This document shows, one piece after another, positions 26,545 to 36,891 of a DNA stretch of 64,000 nucleotides (position 1 is its first letter; every line of letters starts with the position of its first letter). The DNA lies in NCBI RefSeq assembly GCF_016464625.1, contig NZ_JAEAGO010000001.1, positions 744,001-808,000 of the forward strand, given 5' to 3'. The notes under the pieces were generated by a model, which searched no databases, had not been told where the DNA came from, and saw nothing but the letters and a program-made list of their open reading frames with translations. The position numbers were made by a program, and so were the translations under genes. The stretch comes from Penaeicola halotolerans. GTDB taxonomy: Bacteria > Bacteroidota > Bacteroidia > Cytophagales > Cyclobacteriaceae.

Positions 26545-28380
26545 TTAAAATTGCTGGATAATCTTCAGCTTTTCTTTTAACTTCTCGATCTCTTCGTTTG
26601 CCTTCTCTATTTTTTGGTCAAACTCAGCTTTAAGCTTGTCTGCTGTCTTAGATTGAGAAAAGAATTCTAGATTATTTTTCCAAAGTACGATGTTATTTTC
26701 GAGTTCAGATATTTGCTTGCGCATACCTATCTCTTTTTTATTAAGGATTTTGGTAGAACTCGTTTCATTCTTGATTTTATTCAAGCTAATTCTAAATACA
26801 AGGTTATCTTTCTCCTCTTTTGGCAAATCTAATCCTGCTATATACTGATCTAGCGCCTCGTTAAAAGCCTTAGTTATAGATTTGATATTATTTCTAGGGA
26901 CAAAACCTATCTCATTCCATCTATTGATGAAGTCTTGAACTTTGTCTTCACTTTTGACTTTATCTTCCTTACTTGCGTTCAAAATCTCTTGGCATAGTGC
27001 TTCTTTAGCATTGAGATTAGTGATATACTCTTGATTCTGTTCTTTGGTACCACTTCTTTTTTGATCAAAAAAGAAATCACAAGCTGCCTTAAATCGATTG
27101 TATATCGCATCTCTTACTTTTTCAGGAACTGGGCCTATCGCTCTCCACTCATTCTGGAGATTTTTTAGTGCTGTTGCAGTTTTGTCCCACTCTTTACTGT
27201 CTTTAAGCGCCTCAGCCTTTTCGACTAAGGCTTCTTTTAACTTTAAGTTTTCTTGACGCTGCTCGTCTAAAGTTTTGAAAAATGCATTTTTATTATTGAA
27301 AAACTCCTTAAATGCAGACCAGAAACGCTTATTGATATCTTTAGCTGCTTCTCTAGCGATCATCCCTATGGATTCCCACTCCTTCTGAAGCGCAAGGATT
27401 TCTTTCGTTTTGGTGTTCCAAAGCTTTATCTTGTCTGACTTAAAGCTCGTGAATGCTTCTAGCTTAGTAATTAGTGCTTCTTTCTTTTCTAAATTCTCTT
27501 TGAAGACTTCTTTTTGAGAATCAAGGTAATCTTTACGCTTTGCGTAGATTTTATCAGACGCTGTCTTAAATCTCAGCCAGAGGCTTTCTTGATCCTCTTT
27601 TGGGACAGGGCCTAGGTGTTTAAATTCCTCATGAAGCTCGTTCAAACTGATGATTGCTTCTTTTATATTTTCTTGGCTATCCAGCTTTTCAGCTTTTTCA
27701 CAAAGCTCCAACTTGGCTTCAAGATTTTTCTTTCTGTCTAATTCCTTGAGCTCAAAGTAGATGCTTCTATGATCATAGAAGCGATCCATTAGGGCATTAT
27801 AATTTGCCCAAAGTGTTTTATTCTGTTGATAAGGAACCTGACCAATAGCCTTCCATTGGCTTTGAATCTCTTTTATGGCAGCGATACTAGCATTCGTTTC
27901 GTCACTATCTAACAACTCTCTAAGCTTTTCTAGCAAAGCAGTTTTTGCCTCTAAATTCTTCTCCTTCTGCTTCTCTTGCTCCTTGATCAGTTGATGTCTT
28001 TTATCTTTAAGCAGGGTAAATTGTGCATAAAAACTATGACTGATGTCATCTAGCTTAAAGGCAAAATCTTCTTCTAGACCACCATCTTGGATGAATTTTT
28101 CGAGTGCTGTAGCTTTTTCCTTATCTACATGTTCATCAAAAAGTGTTTTCAGCTCATTGAGCTGTTTATCTATTTTTAAAACATTGCCCTTTTCTGCCAA
28201 GGTATTAATGGCCTGAAGCAATTGTTCTTTTGAAAAATCACTATAATCTTCCTGATGCTCTTCTTCCTCTTCATGATGTTCTAGCTCATGCGAAGTATCA
28301 TCTTGTTGTGCTGTAACCTGATCATTCAGTACCTCCGGATTTACTTTATTTTCTTCCGTTTCTTCTCTCTTGGCTTCCAT
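26545..28380 (-). CDS. DUF349-repeat protein
   Basis: This 611-residue, highly charged helical protein has an acidic N-terminus (about 1-55) followed by repeated units of about 75 residues, each with a W..IG.VP / LW..F..A.D.....R core, as in WKAIGQVPYQ, LWLRFKTASDKIYAKR and WRAIGPVPEKVRDAIYNRF. At least five DUF349 units are visible, and a coiled coil closes the protein. The family is widespread in Bacteroidota and its function is not settled. The gene stands between the tRNAs and the YqgE gene, 51 bp downstream of the latter. Confidence 0.88.
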   Translation of the reverse strand: MEAKREETEENKVNPEVLNDQVTAQQDDTSHELEHHEEEEEHQEDYSDFSKEQLLQAINTLAEKGNVLKIDKQLNELKTLFDEHVDKEKATALEKFIQDGGLEEDFAFKLDDISHSFYAQFTLLKDKRHQLIKEQEKQKEKNLEAKTALLEKLRELLDSDETNASIAAIKEIQSQWKAIGQVPYQQNKTLWANYNALMDRFYDHRSIYFELKELDRKKNLEAKLELCEKAEKLDSQENIKEAIISLNELHEEFKHLGPVPKEDQESLWLRFKTASDKIYAKRKDYLDSQKEVFKENLEKKEALITKLEAFTSFKSDKIKLWNTKTKEILALQKEWESIGMIAREAAKDINKRFWSAFKEFFNNKNAFFKTLDEQRQENLKLKEALVEKAEALKDSKEWDKTATALKNLQNEWRAIGPVPEKVRDAIYNRFKAACDFFFDQKRSGTKEQNQEYITNLNAKEALCQEILNASKEDKVKSEDKVQDFINRWNEIGFVPRNNIKSITKAFNEALDQYIAGLDLPKEEKDNLVFRISLNKIKNETSSTKILNKKEIGMRKQISELENNIVLWKNNLEFFSQSKTADKLKAEFDQKIEKANEEIEKLKEKLKIIQQF

Positions 28381-28431
28381 ATTTTACTGTCTTTTACCAA
28401 CCATCTATTGTCCAAAGCTAACAAATTCCTT

Positions 28432-28989
28432 TTAATTTAATCTTGGGTCTATTGGATAATTTGCCAAGGCTTTATATTTCCCTCCCATATCTTTAAGGCA
28501 CTGTTTCCAAAGCTCTTCTGACTGTGTTTCCCAGATCATAGAAAGATCCGCTTGTTCAAAAAGCACCCAAGTATCCTCCTCTATCTCCTTCTCTAACTGC
28601 CCTGCCTCCCATCCAGAATAGCCCATGAAAAATCTAAAACTATCCACCAGAGCTGTATCTTCTTTCAATCTATCTAAGAGCTCATCAAAGTCTCCCCCCC
28701 AGTAGATATCTCCTGCTACGTGTACACTTCCACTGATTGGCTTGATTCCTTTATAGATATAGTGAAGTGTATTTTGTTCCACTGGCCCACCTACATACAC
28801 CTCATCAGATGTATCAGTGATACTGACTTGATCTATCAAGTCACTCAAGTGAACTATAGAAAGCTTATTCAATACCAAACCAAATGACCCATTGCTATTT
28901 GACTCACAAACTAAAATCACAGACCTAAAAAAGCTGTCATCTTTTAGATAAGGTTCTGATATCAATAAGTCTCCTGCTTTGACGGTCAT
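28432..28989 (-). CDS. YqgE/AlgH family protein
   Basis: This 185-residue protein matches YqgE/AlgH: GDLLISEPYLKDDSFFRSVI at the N-terminus, then GSFGLVLNK, VYVGGPV and FMGYSGWEAGQLEKEI. The family is cytoplasmic and often annotated as a transcriptional regulator because of alginate work in Pseudomonas, but its biochemical role is unclear. It diverges from pdxH. Confidence 0.93.
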   Translation of the reverse strand: MTVKAGDLLISEPYLKDDSFFRSVILVCESNSNGSFGLVLNKLSIVHLSDLIDQVSITDTSDEVYVGGPVEQNTLHYIYKGIKPISGSVHVAGDIYWGGDFDELLDRLKEDTALVDSFRFFMGYSGWEAGQLEKEIEEDTWVLFEQADLSMIWETQSEELWKQCLKDMGGKYKALANYPIDPRLN

Positions 28990-29087
28990 TTTTTAATCAA
29001 TTTTGGTGATCCTTTGTTAATCATTAGTGCATTCTGTTACTTAGAATTTTAATTGACTAGCAAGGACTTGTAATTAAACAAATCAAT

Positions 29088-29729
29088 ATGAATAAACCAA
29101 TAGCTGATATAAGAAAAGAATATACCCTAGCTACTTTAGAACTAGATCAAGTAGCCAAAGATCCCATATCACAATTTAAAGCTTGGTTTGAAGCAGCTAT
29201 TAAAAGTGATGTAAATGAACCAAATGCCATGTGTCTATCTACGATCAATTCGGCCAATAGACCCAGTGCTCGCATTGTCCTGCTTAAAGGCGTAGAAGAT
29301 CAGAAATTTATCTTCTATACAAATTATGACAGTCAAAAAGGAAAAGATTTGATCAATCAGCCTTTTGCAGCCTTGACTTTCTTTTGGCCGGAGCTGGAGA
29401 GACAAGTTAGAATCGAAGGAAGTGTACAAAAAGTAAGTTCATTACTTTCCGATGAGTATTTTAATTCTAGGCCTAAGGGTAGCCAATTGGGAGCCTGGGC
29501 ATCTCCTCAGAGTCAGAAAATAAATAGTAGGTCTGTCTTAGAATCTAATCTAAAAGACCTTGAAAAAGAATATCAAGATAGACAAGTTCCTAGGCCACCT
29601 CACTGGGGAGGATTTGAATTGACACCTGATCGCATTGAGTTTTGGCAAGGCCGCGCTAGTAGACTTCATGACAGAGTAGTCTATGAAAAAAAGGCTGACA
29701 CATGGCACATTAATAGATTAGCACCATAA
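29088..29729 (+). CDS. pdxH: Pyridoxamine 5'-phosphate oxidase
   Basis: This 213-residue FMN enzyme oxidises pyridoxamine or pyridoxine 5'-phosphate to pyridoxal phosphate, the last step of vitamin B6 synthesis and salvage. Characteristic segments are RIVLLKG, FIFYTNYDSQKG (FMN phosphate site), FFWPELERQVRIEG, SRPKGSQLGAWAS, PPHWGGFE and FWQGRASRLHDR, and it ends with the family-typical RLAP. The length is standard. It is a single-gene unit between YqgE and a bidirectional terminator. Confidence 0.97.
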   Translation: MNKPIADIRKEYTLATLELDQVAKDPISQFKAWFEAAIKSDVNEPNAMCLSTINSANRPSARIVLLKGVEDQKFIFYTNYDSQKGKDLINQPFAALTFFWPELERQVRIEGSVQKVSSLLSDEYFNSRPKGSQLGAWASPQSQKINSRSVLESNLKDLEKEYQDRQVPRPPHWGGFELTPDRIEFWQGRASRLHDRVVYEKKADTWHINRLAP

Positions 29730-29731
29730 AA

Positions 29732-29759
29732 AAAGCCTGTGATGATGATCACAGGCTTT
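29732..29759. terminator. Bidirectional terminator
   Basis: AAAGCCTGTGAT (29732-29743) and ATCACAGGCTTT (29748-29759) are perfect 12-bp arms with a GATG loop, preceded by an A-run. It lies between the convergent pdxH and TPR-protein genes, close behind both. Confidence 0.92.
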
Positions 29760-29777
29760 AACTTTATACGAGAAGGA

Positions 29778-30977
29778 TTAATTACCGCCCCCTTTTAATT
29801 CTTGAATTCTCTTATCTATTGCTTCTGCTTTTTCAGGCTGCTTGAGTCTATTGTAGATTCCATACATAGGCTCCAATGCTCTCAAGTCATCAGGATTGAT
29901 TTCGATAGCCTTTTCGAAATATTTAAGTGATTCTCTGTAGATATCATCTGCTTCTTTTAGCTTGCTATCACTATACTTTTCCCAGTCAGCATCGTTCATG
30001 TTATTCACTTCATTGACGATCTTACCAGCCATATCTACTAGTAGTGCTCCTGCATAGAAGTTACCATCAAAGAAATCATCCTTTACCTCAGCGGACTTTT
30101 TGTAATATTCAAGAGCCTTATCTAGGTCACCTTGCTGCTCCCATAGATATCCATATCTCAAAAGGTTATTAGGATCTCTTGGATCTTTTTCAAGAGACTC
30201 TTCTATGCTAGTTTTAGCTTCATCAAGTCTATCCAGCTTGATCAAAATAGAAATCTCATACTCAGAGAAGATTTTCTCATTTGGATAGTCCTTTTGAGCA
30301 TCTCTTAAAATGGTTAATGCCTCTTCGTTATTTTGCTCTTGCTCAAGTACAATACCTAAAAGTCCAAAGTAAGCCGCAGGATTAACATATTCATCGTTGT
30401 CGATTAGTATTTTATAATACTCCTTCGCTGTAGCAAAGTCTTCATTAAAAGCAGCAGTATAAGCGGTATTGTAAACAGCTGTAGTATCTGTAGGGTCGAT
30501 GTCAGCTGTAAGTTTGAAAAACTTATATGCCATCATCATATCCTCTTGCTCATATGCATCAAGCGCTTTGGCATAAGATAGATACTTCAACCATGGAATA
30601 CCTTCACCTCTAAGTCCTGGAGGTAGCATCAAGCCATCAGCTAGGACATCCTTATCGATTTCCTTAGTGATTTTACCACCATTGTCCATTTCTTTTGCTT
30701 TCTTGAAAACTTCAAAAGCGTCTATGCCATACTTTAGGGTAGATTCTGTATTTGAGCTATCTACCTCATAAGCCTTAGTCAAGATCTTTCCTTTTACAAA
30801 AAAGGTATTAGGATCTCCGCTAGTTTCCGAATTTTGTATAGCTTCATTTATTTCAGTTAGCGCCTCTTCATAGTTTCCCTTTTTCAGGTTATTCTCTGCA
30901 GACCTAACGACTTTTTTCTGACCGAAAGCAGTTCCGAATACTGCTAATAAGGCCAAAGAAACGATGATCTTCTTCAT
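29778..30977 (-). CDS. Secreted tetratricopeptide-repeat protein
   Basis: This 399-residue protein has a signal peptide (cleaved near AFGQ). Helical repeats run throughout; clear TPR units are NYEEALTEINEAI near the start and GDLDKALEYYKKSAEV and SLKYFEKAIEINPDD later. Such proteins act as scaffolds in the periplasm or at the outer membrane. The gene begins 29 bp after gyrA on the same strand, so it probably shares the gyrA transcript. Confidence 0.88.
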   Translation of the reverse strand: MKKIIVSLALLAVFGTAFGQKKVVRSAENNLKKGNYEEALTEINEAIQNSETSGDPNTFFVKGKILTKAYEVDSSNTESTLKYGIDAFEVFKKAKEMDNGGKITKEIDKDVLADGLMLPPGLRGEGIPWLKYLSYAKALDAYEQEDMMMAYKFFKLTADIDPTDTTAVYNTAYTAAFNEDFATAKEYYKILIDNDEYVNPAAYFGLLGIVLEQEQNNEEALTILRDAQKDYPNEKIFSEYEISILIKLDRLDEAKTSIEESLEKDPRDPNNLLRYGYLWEQQGDLDKALEYYKKSAEVKDDFFDGNFYAGALLVDMAGKIVNEVNNMNDADWEKYSDSKLKEADDIYRESLKYFEKAIEINPDDLRALEPMYGIYNRLKQPEKAEAIDKRIQELKGGGN

Positions 30978-31006
30978 TTCAGTGTTATTTTAGATTTAAG
31001 TTTAGT

Positions 31007-33532
31007 TTAGTTGTTTTCTTCTTCTGTTGTATCTGTATCAGGAGTAGGCGCTTCATTATCCACATTTACTTCATCTTCTTCTCCCTCAATTTTAGCGATT
31101 TTTTCGACTGAGGAAATGATATCAGATTCGTTTAATTTGATAAGCTTCACCCCTTGTGTAGCACGTCCCATTACTCTGAGTCCTTCTACTGAAATCCTGA
31201 TTAAAACTCCTGAGCGATTAATGATGAGTAGATCATCTGTATCTACCACTTCTTTGATCGCTACTAGTTCACCAGTTTTCTCAGTGATATTCATGGCTTT
31301 TACTCCCTTACCACCTCTTTTAGTGATTCTATATTCTTCTACTTTTGAGCGTTTACCATATCCCTTTTCAGAAACGACCAAAAGATTAGACTCTTCTTCA
31401 GAAACAGAAACCATGCCAACGACCTTGTCATCTGCTGAGCTCAAGTTGATACCTCTTACTCCAGTAGCTGTTCTACCCATAGGTCTTACATCTGATTCGT
31501 GGAAGTGAACAGCTCTACCAGATTTAGAAGCTATCACGATGTGATTATTACCATTTGTGAGTTTCACCTCAAGTAATCTATCGCCTTCATTGATATTGAT
31601 AGCATTGATACCGTTTGATCTAGGTCTAGCATATGCCTGCAAAGTAGTTTTCTTGATGACACCCTTTTCAGTACACATCACCAAGAAGTTATTACTTACG
31701 TAGTCTTCATCTGTGAGACTAGCTGTTTGGATTACCGCTCTTACACTGTCATCTTTTTCGATATTGATCAAATTTTGGATTGGTCTTCCCTTTGAAGTCT
31801 TACTTCCCTCAGGTATCTCATAAGCTTTGATCCAATATAATCTACCAAAATCTGTGAAAATCAACAGATAATTATGCGTACTCGCCACAAATATATGCTC
31901 TGTATAATCGTCAGTCTTAGTAGCCACACCTCTAGAACCTACTCCACCTCTACCCTGAGTTTTGTACTCAGCTAGTGGTGTTCTCTTGATATAGCCTTGA
32001 TTCGAAATAGTGACCACCATTTCTTCATTAGGAATCATATCTTCCATGCTGAAGTCTTCGGCATCATACTCTATATTAGTTCTACGCTCATCTCCATATC
32101 TGTCTTTAAGCTCAGATACTTCATCTTTGATGATTTGCATACGGAGAGTTTCATTAGATAAGATCTCATTCAATTTATCAATCAAAGCTTTTACTTCATT
32201 GTATTCATTGATGATCTTTTCGCGCTCCATGCCAGTGAGTCTCTGCAATCTCATCTCTAGAATCGCCTTAGCTTGAATTTCAGAAAGCTCAAACTTTTCC
32301 ATCAAACCTGTCCTAGCGACTTCTGGATCCCTAGCACTTCTGATCAAGCTGATCACTTCATCTAGATTGTCTAAAGCTATGAGATAGCCTTCTAAGATAT
32401 GTGCTCTTTTCTCTGCTTCATTTAACTCATACTGCGTTCTTCTGACCACCACTTCGTGTCTATGCTCGACATAGTGACGAATCATATCCTTCAGATTGAG
32501 TGTCATAGGTCTACCTTTGACAAGCGCCACATTATTGACACCAAAGGATGATTGAAGTTGAGAGTATTTATAGAGATTGTTTAGAACTATATTAGGAATG
32601 GCATCCATTTTCAAGTCAAAAACAATTCTAAGACCTTGTCTATCAGACTCATCTCTGATCGCTGAGATACCTTCTAATTTCTTTTCATTGACCAACTGAG
32701 CGATTTTCTCGATCATATTAGCCTTGTTCACCATGTAAGGAATTTCCGTAATGATGATCTGATCTCTACCTGTTTTAGTTTGTTCGAAGTTGGCTTTAGC
32801 TCTTAATACTACTCTGCCACGGCCAGTTTCAAAGGCGTTTTTCACCCCTGTATAACCATAAATGGTAGCTCCTGTAGGAAAGTCAGGCGCAGTGATATAC
32901 TGCATCAACTCAGGTATTGTGATATCTCTATTGTCAATATAGGCATTGATGCCATCTGCTACTTCAGAAAGGTTGTGAGGAGGCATATTGGTAGCCATAC
33001 CTACTGCTATACCCGAAGCGCCATTAAGCAATAAGTTTGGCAACTTACCAGGCATGACAACTGGCTCTTTAAGGGAGTCATCAAAGTTGAACTGGAAATC
33101 AACGGTTTCTTTATTGATATCAACGAGTAATTCCTCAGCGATTCTTTTTAGTCTTGCCTCAGTATATCGCATCGCTGCTGGTGAGTCACCATCTATTGAC
33201 CCGAAGTTACCCTGACCATCTACGAGTGGATATCTCAATGACCAAGGCTGCGCCATACGAACCATCGTATCATATACAGATGAGTCACCGTGTGGGTGAT
33301 ACTTACCTAGTACTTCTCCTACGATTCTGGCTGATTTTTTATATGGTTTATTATAGTTGACTCCGAGCTCCAACATACCGAATAAAACCCTTCGGTGTAC
33401 TGGCTTGAGTCCATCTCTCACATCTGGTAGTGCTCTCGAAATAATCACCGACATCGAATAATCGATGTACGCCCCCCTCATTTCATCTTCAATATTGATA
33501 GGGATGATATTCTGATTCGATCCTTCAGTCAT
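31007..33532 (-). CDS. gyrA: DNA gyrase subunit A
   Basis: This 841-residue protein forms the cleavage-religation half of DNA gyrase. [15 protein letters not shown] and [17 protein letters not shown] mark the winged-helix region, and the active-site Tyr is Tyr123 in MRYTEARL. Ser84 and Asp88 correspond to the E. coli quinolone-resistance positions 83 and 87 and are unchanged. The C-terminal pinwheel has a GyrA-box-like QGRGGVG, and the protein ends in an acidic tail. gyrB is 17 kb away, so the subunits are not in one operon. Confidence 0.97.
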   Translation of the reverse strand: MTEGSNQNIIPINIEDEMRGAYIDYSMSVIISRALPDVRDGLKPVHRRVLFGMLELGVNYNKPYKKSARIVGEVLGKYHPHGDSSVYDTMVRMAQPWSLRYPLVDGQGNFGSIDGDSPAAMRYTEARLKRIAEELLVDINKETVDFQFNFDDSLKEPVVMPGKLPNLLLNGASGIAVGMATNMPPHNLSEVADGINAYIDNRDITIPELMQYITAPDFPTGATIYGYTGVKNAFETGRGRVVLRAKANFEQTKTGRDQIIITEIPYMVNKANMIEKIAQLVNEKKLEGISAIRDESDRQGLRIVFDLKMDAIPNIVLNNLYKYSQLQSSFGVNNVALVKGRPMTLNLKDMIRHYVEHRHEVVVRRTQYELNEAEKRAHILEGYLIALDNLDEVISLIRSARDPEVARTGLMEKFELSEIQAKAILEMRLQRLTGMEREKIINEYNEVKALIDKLNEILSNETLRMQIIKDEVSELKDRYGDERRTNIEYDAEDFSMEDMIPNEEMVVTISNQGYIKRTPLAEYKTQGRGGVGSRGVATKTDDYTEHIFVASTHNYLLIFTDFGRLYWIKAYEIPEGSKTSKGRPIQNLINIEKDDSVRAVIQTASLTDEDYVSNNFLVMCTEKGVIKKTTLQAYARPRSNGINAININEGDRLLEVKLTNGNNHIVIASKSGRAVHFHESDVRPMGRTATGVRGINLSSADDKVVGMVSVSEEESNLLVVSEKGYGKRSKVEEYRITKRGGKGVKAMNITEKTGELVAIKEVVDTDDLLIINRSGVLIRISVEGLRVMGRATQGVKLIKLNESDIISSVEKIAKIEGEEDEVNVDNEAPTPDTDTTEEENN

Positions 33533-33629
33533 ACAGTTAAGTTAAATTTCAATTAAAACGCCAATTTAGTGAAAATAATTGAGGTTTTGAACTCCTATGC
33601 AAAGGTAGATTTTAGATTTTTACCAACGG

Positions 33630-34691
33630 TCAATAGTCCTTTCTCCACTGTCCAACTTTCCTGTTTTGATTCTGCCAAAATGGACTTCCTCTAAACTCCA
33701 CACCATTGTGTCTATGCTTCATGACTACGTGACAGTTAGGGATTGGGCAGCGCTTGATACTAGGGATACTGATGTTGACTCCAAAGCTTACACCACCTAA
33801 TAATTTCTGTTGATCGAAAGCTAAAGGAATGGTCTCTTGAGATAAAAAAGACATCTGCCTCACTTCTACCTGAGGCTTGACAAATACTGCCATATACTCC
33901 GAAATATTATGCTCTACACTTAGCCCTAGATTGATATAATTTCCCGAACTGACGTTTCCTCCTGCCACGGCTACTCCACCTTGAAGCTCTAGCAGGATGT
34001 TCATATTTCTGATAGAGTTGATCTTAGTTGCTCTATCAGCTGGTTTGATCTTTCCTTCTGAATATCGCTTATCGATGCTATTTCTGACTTTGGTAGGTTC
34101 ATAGAGGACTATACCCACATGACCAAATACCTTGCTCACAAAGTATTTATCATCGGGTGCTTGATAAGTAAAAGTCTGCTCTCCTATCTCTGTTCGCAGT
34201 TCACTCACCCTATTATCTTCTAGCACAACGCCCCCACCTATTCTGACGACATCTTTGATTTTATATGCCATTAAGATTTGAAAAGGAATGGCCCTATTAG
34301 TAGCGCGTGCATCTTGACGTGGGATAGAATCAAAACCAACTCCAGTCACACTCCCATCTCCAGTGGGAGAAGTCAACCAAGAACTATGATAGCTGTAAGT
34401 ATTTGTTTGAGTTCGAGTGTTGTCTTTGTACAAGTAAAATTGTTGTGTGTTGGGATCAATCAAAAACTGCCCATCATTAAAAGATAAATTATTGTTACCG
34501 TAGAGATATCCCAAAGAAACCCCAAACTGAAAATTTCCAAAGAATTTATTAAGGTTAAAGGCATCAACTCGCTCACCACGAGCATCTACTCCATTGACTA
34601 CAGGACCTTGTTGAGCCTTCAAATAGCTACTATTACTAAGTAGTAATATAAGTCCTACTAACTTGACTAAAGACCTTGTTTTCATATTCAT
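33630..34691 (-). CDS. Outer-membrane beta-barrel-like protein with Cys/His tail
   Basis: This 353-residue protein has a signal peptide and alternating hydrophobic beta-strand patterns (for example GVSLGYLYGNNNLSF and NYINLGLSVEHNI) typical of small outer-membrane barrels. After the last strand comes an unusual tail with Cys315, Cys320, His321, His326 and His328 (CPIPNCHVVMKHRH), then a FRGSPFWQNQNRKVGQW motif. I have a sense that this tail recurs in Bacteroidota barrels but cannot name the family. The tail could bind metal or form a disulfide. Confidence 0.6.
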   Translation of the reverse strand: MNMKTRSLVKLVGLILLLSNSSYLKAQQGPVVNGVDARGERVDAFNLNKFFGNFQFGVSLGYLYGNNNLSFNDGQFLIDPNTQQFYLYKDNTRTQTNTYSYHSSWLTSPTGDGSVTGVGFDSIPRQDARATNRAIPFQILMAYKIKDVVRIGGGVVLEDNRVSELRTEIGEQTFTYQAPDDKYFVSKVFGHVGIVLYEPTKVRNSIDKRYSEGKIKPADRATKINSIRNMNILLELQGGVAVAGGNVSSGNYINLGLSVEHNISEYMAVFVKPQVEVRQMSFLSQETIPLAFDQQKLLGGVSFGVNISIPSIKRCPIPNCHVVMKHRHNGVEFRGSPFWQNQNRKVGQWRKDY

Positions 34692-34755
34692 CCGTTTGGC
34701 AACTTACCATAATTATCAAATATTAACAACGCAGTAAGTGTCAAATGGGCATAAA

Positions 34756-34783
34756 AAAACCCGAGTTTATTATCTCGGGTTTT
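34756..34783 (-). terminator. Terminator between secreted-protein genes
   Basis: AAAACCCGAG (34756-34765) and CTCGGGTTTT (34774-34783) are perfect arms with an 8-base loop; on the minus strand the stem runs into further Ts. It lies 19 bp past the stop codon at 34803. Confidence 0.88.
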
Positions 34784-34802
34784 ATACAATTCTCATTAGA
34801 GA

Positions 34803-35324
34803 CTATTCTTCTGTATCCTCAGCAGCTCCTTCTCTTTCTTCTTTTTTCTCAGCCATCATTTCTTTGAACTTTGCATTAAGTTCTTGATCAGCTCTTACAG
34901 CCGCATTTACCTTATTAAAGGTAGCAATGCCACAAAATTCATCATCTTTGATCAAGCTAATTTTCAGTTCCTTTACTTCTTCTTGAAGTTTAGCATATTC
35001 GTCTAAGATGTACTGATAGGCTGCTATTTCTTCCTCAGTCGCTTCAATTTTAGCAAGTTTCTCTTCATTTCCCCAAGCACCTTTTAGAGCTACATATCTT
35101 CTACCACCATCCATCAATTCATGATCTTTGATCATCTGTGAATATTCTTGACTTCTCACAGCCGCATAAGCTGCAGTTGAATCTTCAACGGCTACATATT
35201 TTGCGAGCTCCTCTTCCGTGACTTCTTCATCTTGTGCAAAAGCACCACCTGCTAAAACAGCTACAAAAAGCATAGATAAAGCACTTGCTCTTTTTACAGC
35301 GTTTAAAAACGACTTCGTAATCAT
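34803..35324 (-). CDS. Secreted helical protein of unknown function
   Basis: This 173-residue protein has a Sec signal peptide (MITKSFLNAV...GGAFAQ), then an acidic, mainly helical mature region rich in Glu, Ala and Lys, ending EEREGAAEDTEE. One cysteine (in DEFCGIATF) is present. I find no named domain. It is a single-gene unit with its own terminator. Confidence 0.65.
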   Translation of the reverse strand: MITKSFLNAVKRASALSMLFVAVLAGGAFAQDEEVTEEELAKYVAVEDSTAAYAAVRSQEYSQMIKDHELMDGGRRYVALKGAWGNEEKLAKIEATEEEIAAYQYILDEYAKLQEEVKELKISLIKDDEFCGIATFNKVNAAVRADQELNAKFKEMMAEKKEEREGAAEDTEE

Positions 35325-35456
35325 ACTATTTATTAGTTAAGTTGAACATTTACAATCTTTAAATAAAAAGTATAATGACCAATAGTCCAAGGATAAAATG
35401 ATTTAATTCATACTTTTTGTGGTAAAAGGAGGAAAAATAACACAAAACAACTAGAA

Positions 35457-36875
35457 TCAGTAGTTAGCCGGTGGCAAATGCTCTAATGTAGAGAAAGTAA
35501 AAAATGATGTAGCTCCTGCTGAGATAGGCATTTTCAAATCCTGCTTCACCGACTTAAAACCTCCAACTGATGGCTTAGCATGAAATGTCACCTTCTGCTC
35601 ACCAGGAGGCAGATTTAATCTCGCATAGTGTATTTCATGAGGGATTGTCTGCCAGTTTCTCGTATCAGCCATTTCTGTAGCAGCATTGATAAATCCCACG
35701 ATCGCACCAAGATCTTTGTCTTCCTTTCTTACTTGAGCTTCTAGGCCTTTTTTTACAGCAAGTCTTAATAGAGATTTACTCATTTCTGCAAGCATCCGTT
35801 GATTGAGCGATTGAAAGGCTATGGCATTGACATCTTCAGCTTTTTGTAATTGAAAAGTCTGATCATTCCACTCTAAACTAGCAGAAGTGAAAACTTCTTT
35901 TCTCTCCACATATTTGGGAAGTGCCAAGCGAAATACTCTAAGATCTTGAAGTCCTTTTCTCTCCTCATCATTAAGGTTGACGTTATTAAAAGGAATATTA
36001 ATTCCTGCTGCCTCATTAGTGAAGTTTAGCACACCACCACTACCTTCAACTATGGCAAAATTGATACTAGTTTCAGCTTTGACTGGTCCAAGCCCATTGT
36101 TTAGAAAAAAAACTAATTGGCCATGACCAATAGGAATAGGTTGATATTTAATTCCAAACTTACTTTCGAACCTTTGAGCTTCATCATCAAACCCGGTCAA
36201 ATAAGCTGCTCTGACCACATCCTGCTTTAGTTGATCCGGCACATCCAGATTGAAAAGGGATTTGTAGTCCTCCTCATAGATCTCCACAGCATTGCGATAG
36301 GCTATAAAGGCATTATTATAATCTTGATCAGCTTCATAGATGATTCCCATCAAGTTAGCGATAAAGGCATCTCTTTTAAACTTGTTCTCTCCTTTATACT
36401 TCCCATTGATTTGATTAAGCTTATTATTGAGCCTTCTACACTCGACTAGTGCGGATTCATATTCGGCTAGTTTGAGGAAATTGATTGCTTTGTAGTAATG
36501 GATCAAAAGCAACTCATGATCTTCAGGCTTATACTGTACAAATTTTGGGTTGGTCAGAAAGGAAACCGCTTCATTCAGATAGTTTCTGCTGTAATCCTCT
36601 CCTATTTTATAAGCCTCTTCAAGGTGCTTATTACTCTCTTCATAGTTGCCCATCACGGCAGCCGTAGAACCTAGGTTGAGATAATATAGCATTCGATCTT
36701 TCCCTTGGCTCATTTTGGTATTTCCCTCAAGCAGCTGATAAGCTGCCTGAAGGTTACCGTTTTCAAAGGATTGATTGAATTGATAATTCAGTTGATAATA
36801 GGTAGCACAACTAGTGGCACCTATCGTCAACATCATCATAAAAAAATGCAGTCTATAAGACTTTTTAAAAATCAT
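35457..36875 (-). CDS. COG3014-type lipoprotein with TPR-like N-terminus
   Basis: This 472-residue lipoprotein (signal ending ATSC, then ATYY) has helical repeat-like segments in residues 30-230 (GNLQAAYQLLEG, YEESNKHLEEAYKIGEDY, KRDAFIANLMGIIYEAD) and a beta-rich C-terminal half. The pattern matches the COG3014 group. Its upstream neighbour, 16 bp away, encodes an LpoB-like protein. The pairing suggests a periplasmic envelope complex, possibly tied to peptidoglycan synthesis, though no reaction is known. Confidence 0.78.
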   Translation of the reverse strand: MIFKKSYRLHFFMMMLTIGATSCATYYQLNYQFNQSFENGNLQAAYQLLEGNTKMSQGKDRMLYYLNLGSTAAVMGNYEESNKHLEEAYKIGEDYSRNYLNEAVSFLTNPKFVQYKPEDHELLLIHYYKAINFLKLAEYESALVECRRLNNKLNQINGKYKGENKFKRDAFIANLMGIIYEADQDYNNAFIAYRNAVEIYEEDYKSLFNLDVPDQLKQDVVRAAYLTGFDDEAQRFESKFGIKYQPIPIGHGQLVFFLNNGLGPVKAETSINFAIVEGSGGVLNFTNEAAGINIPFNNVNLNDEERKGLQDLRVFRLALPKYVERKEVFTSASLEWNDQTFQLQKAEDVNAIAFQSLNQRMLAEMSKSLLRLAVKKGLEAQVRKEDKDLGAIVGFINAATEMADTRNWQTIPHEIHYARLNLPPGEQKVTFHAKPSVGGFKSVKQDLKMPISAGATSFFTFSTLEHLPPANY

Positions 36876-36891
36876 AGAAAATCGCTTAAGC

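Noticed and set aside
31011..31508. A 165-codon plus-strand frame antisense to the end of gyrA
   Set aside because: The protein is a low-complexity Ser/Thr/Leu-rich shadow of gyrA codons on the opposite strand, and gyrA is certain.
31007..33532. GyrA quinolone-resistance mutation
   Set aside because: Ser84 and Asp88 match the wild-type residues; the neighbouring Ser85 in place of Ala is not by itself evidence of resistance.
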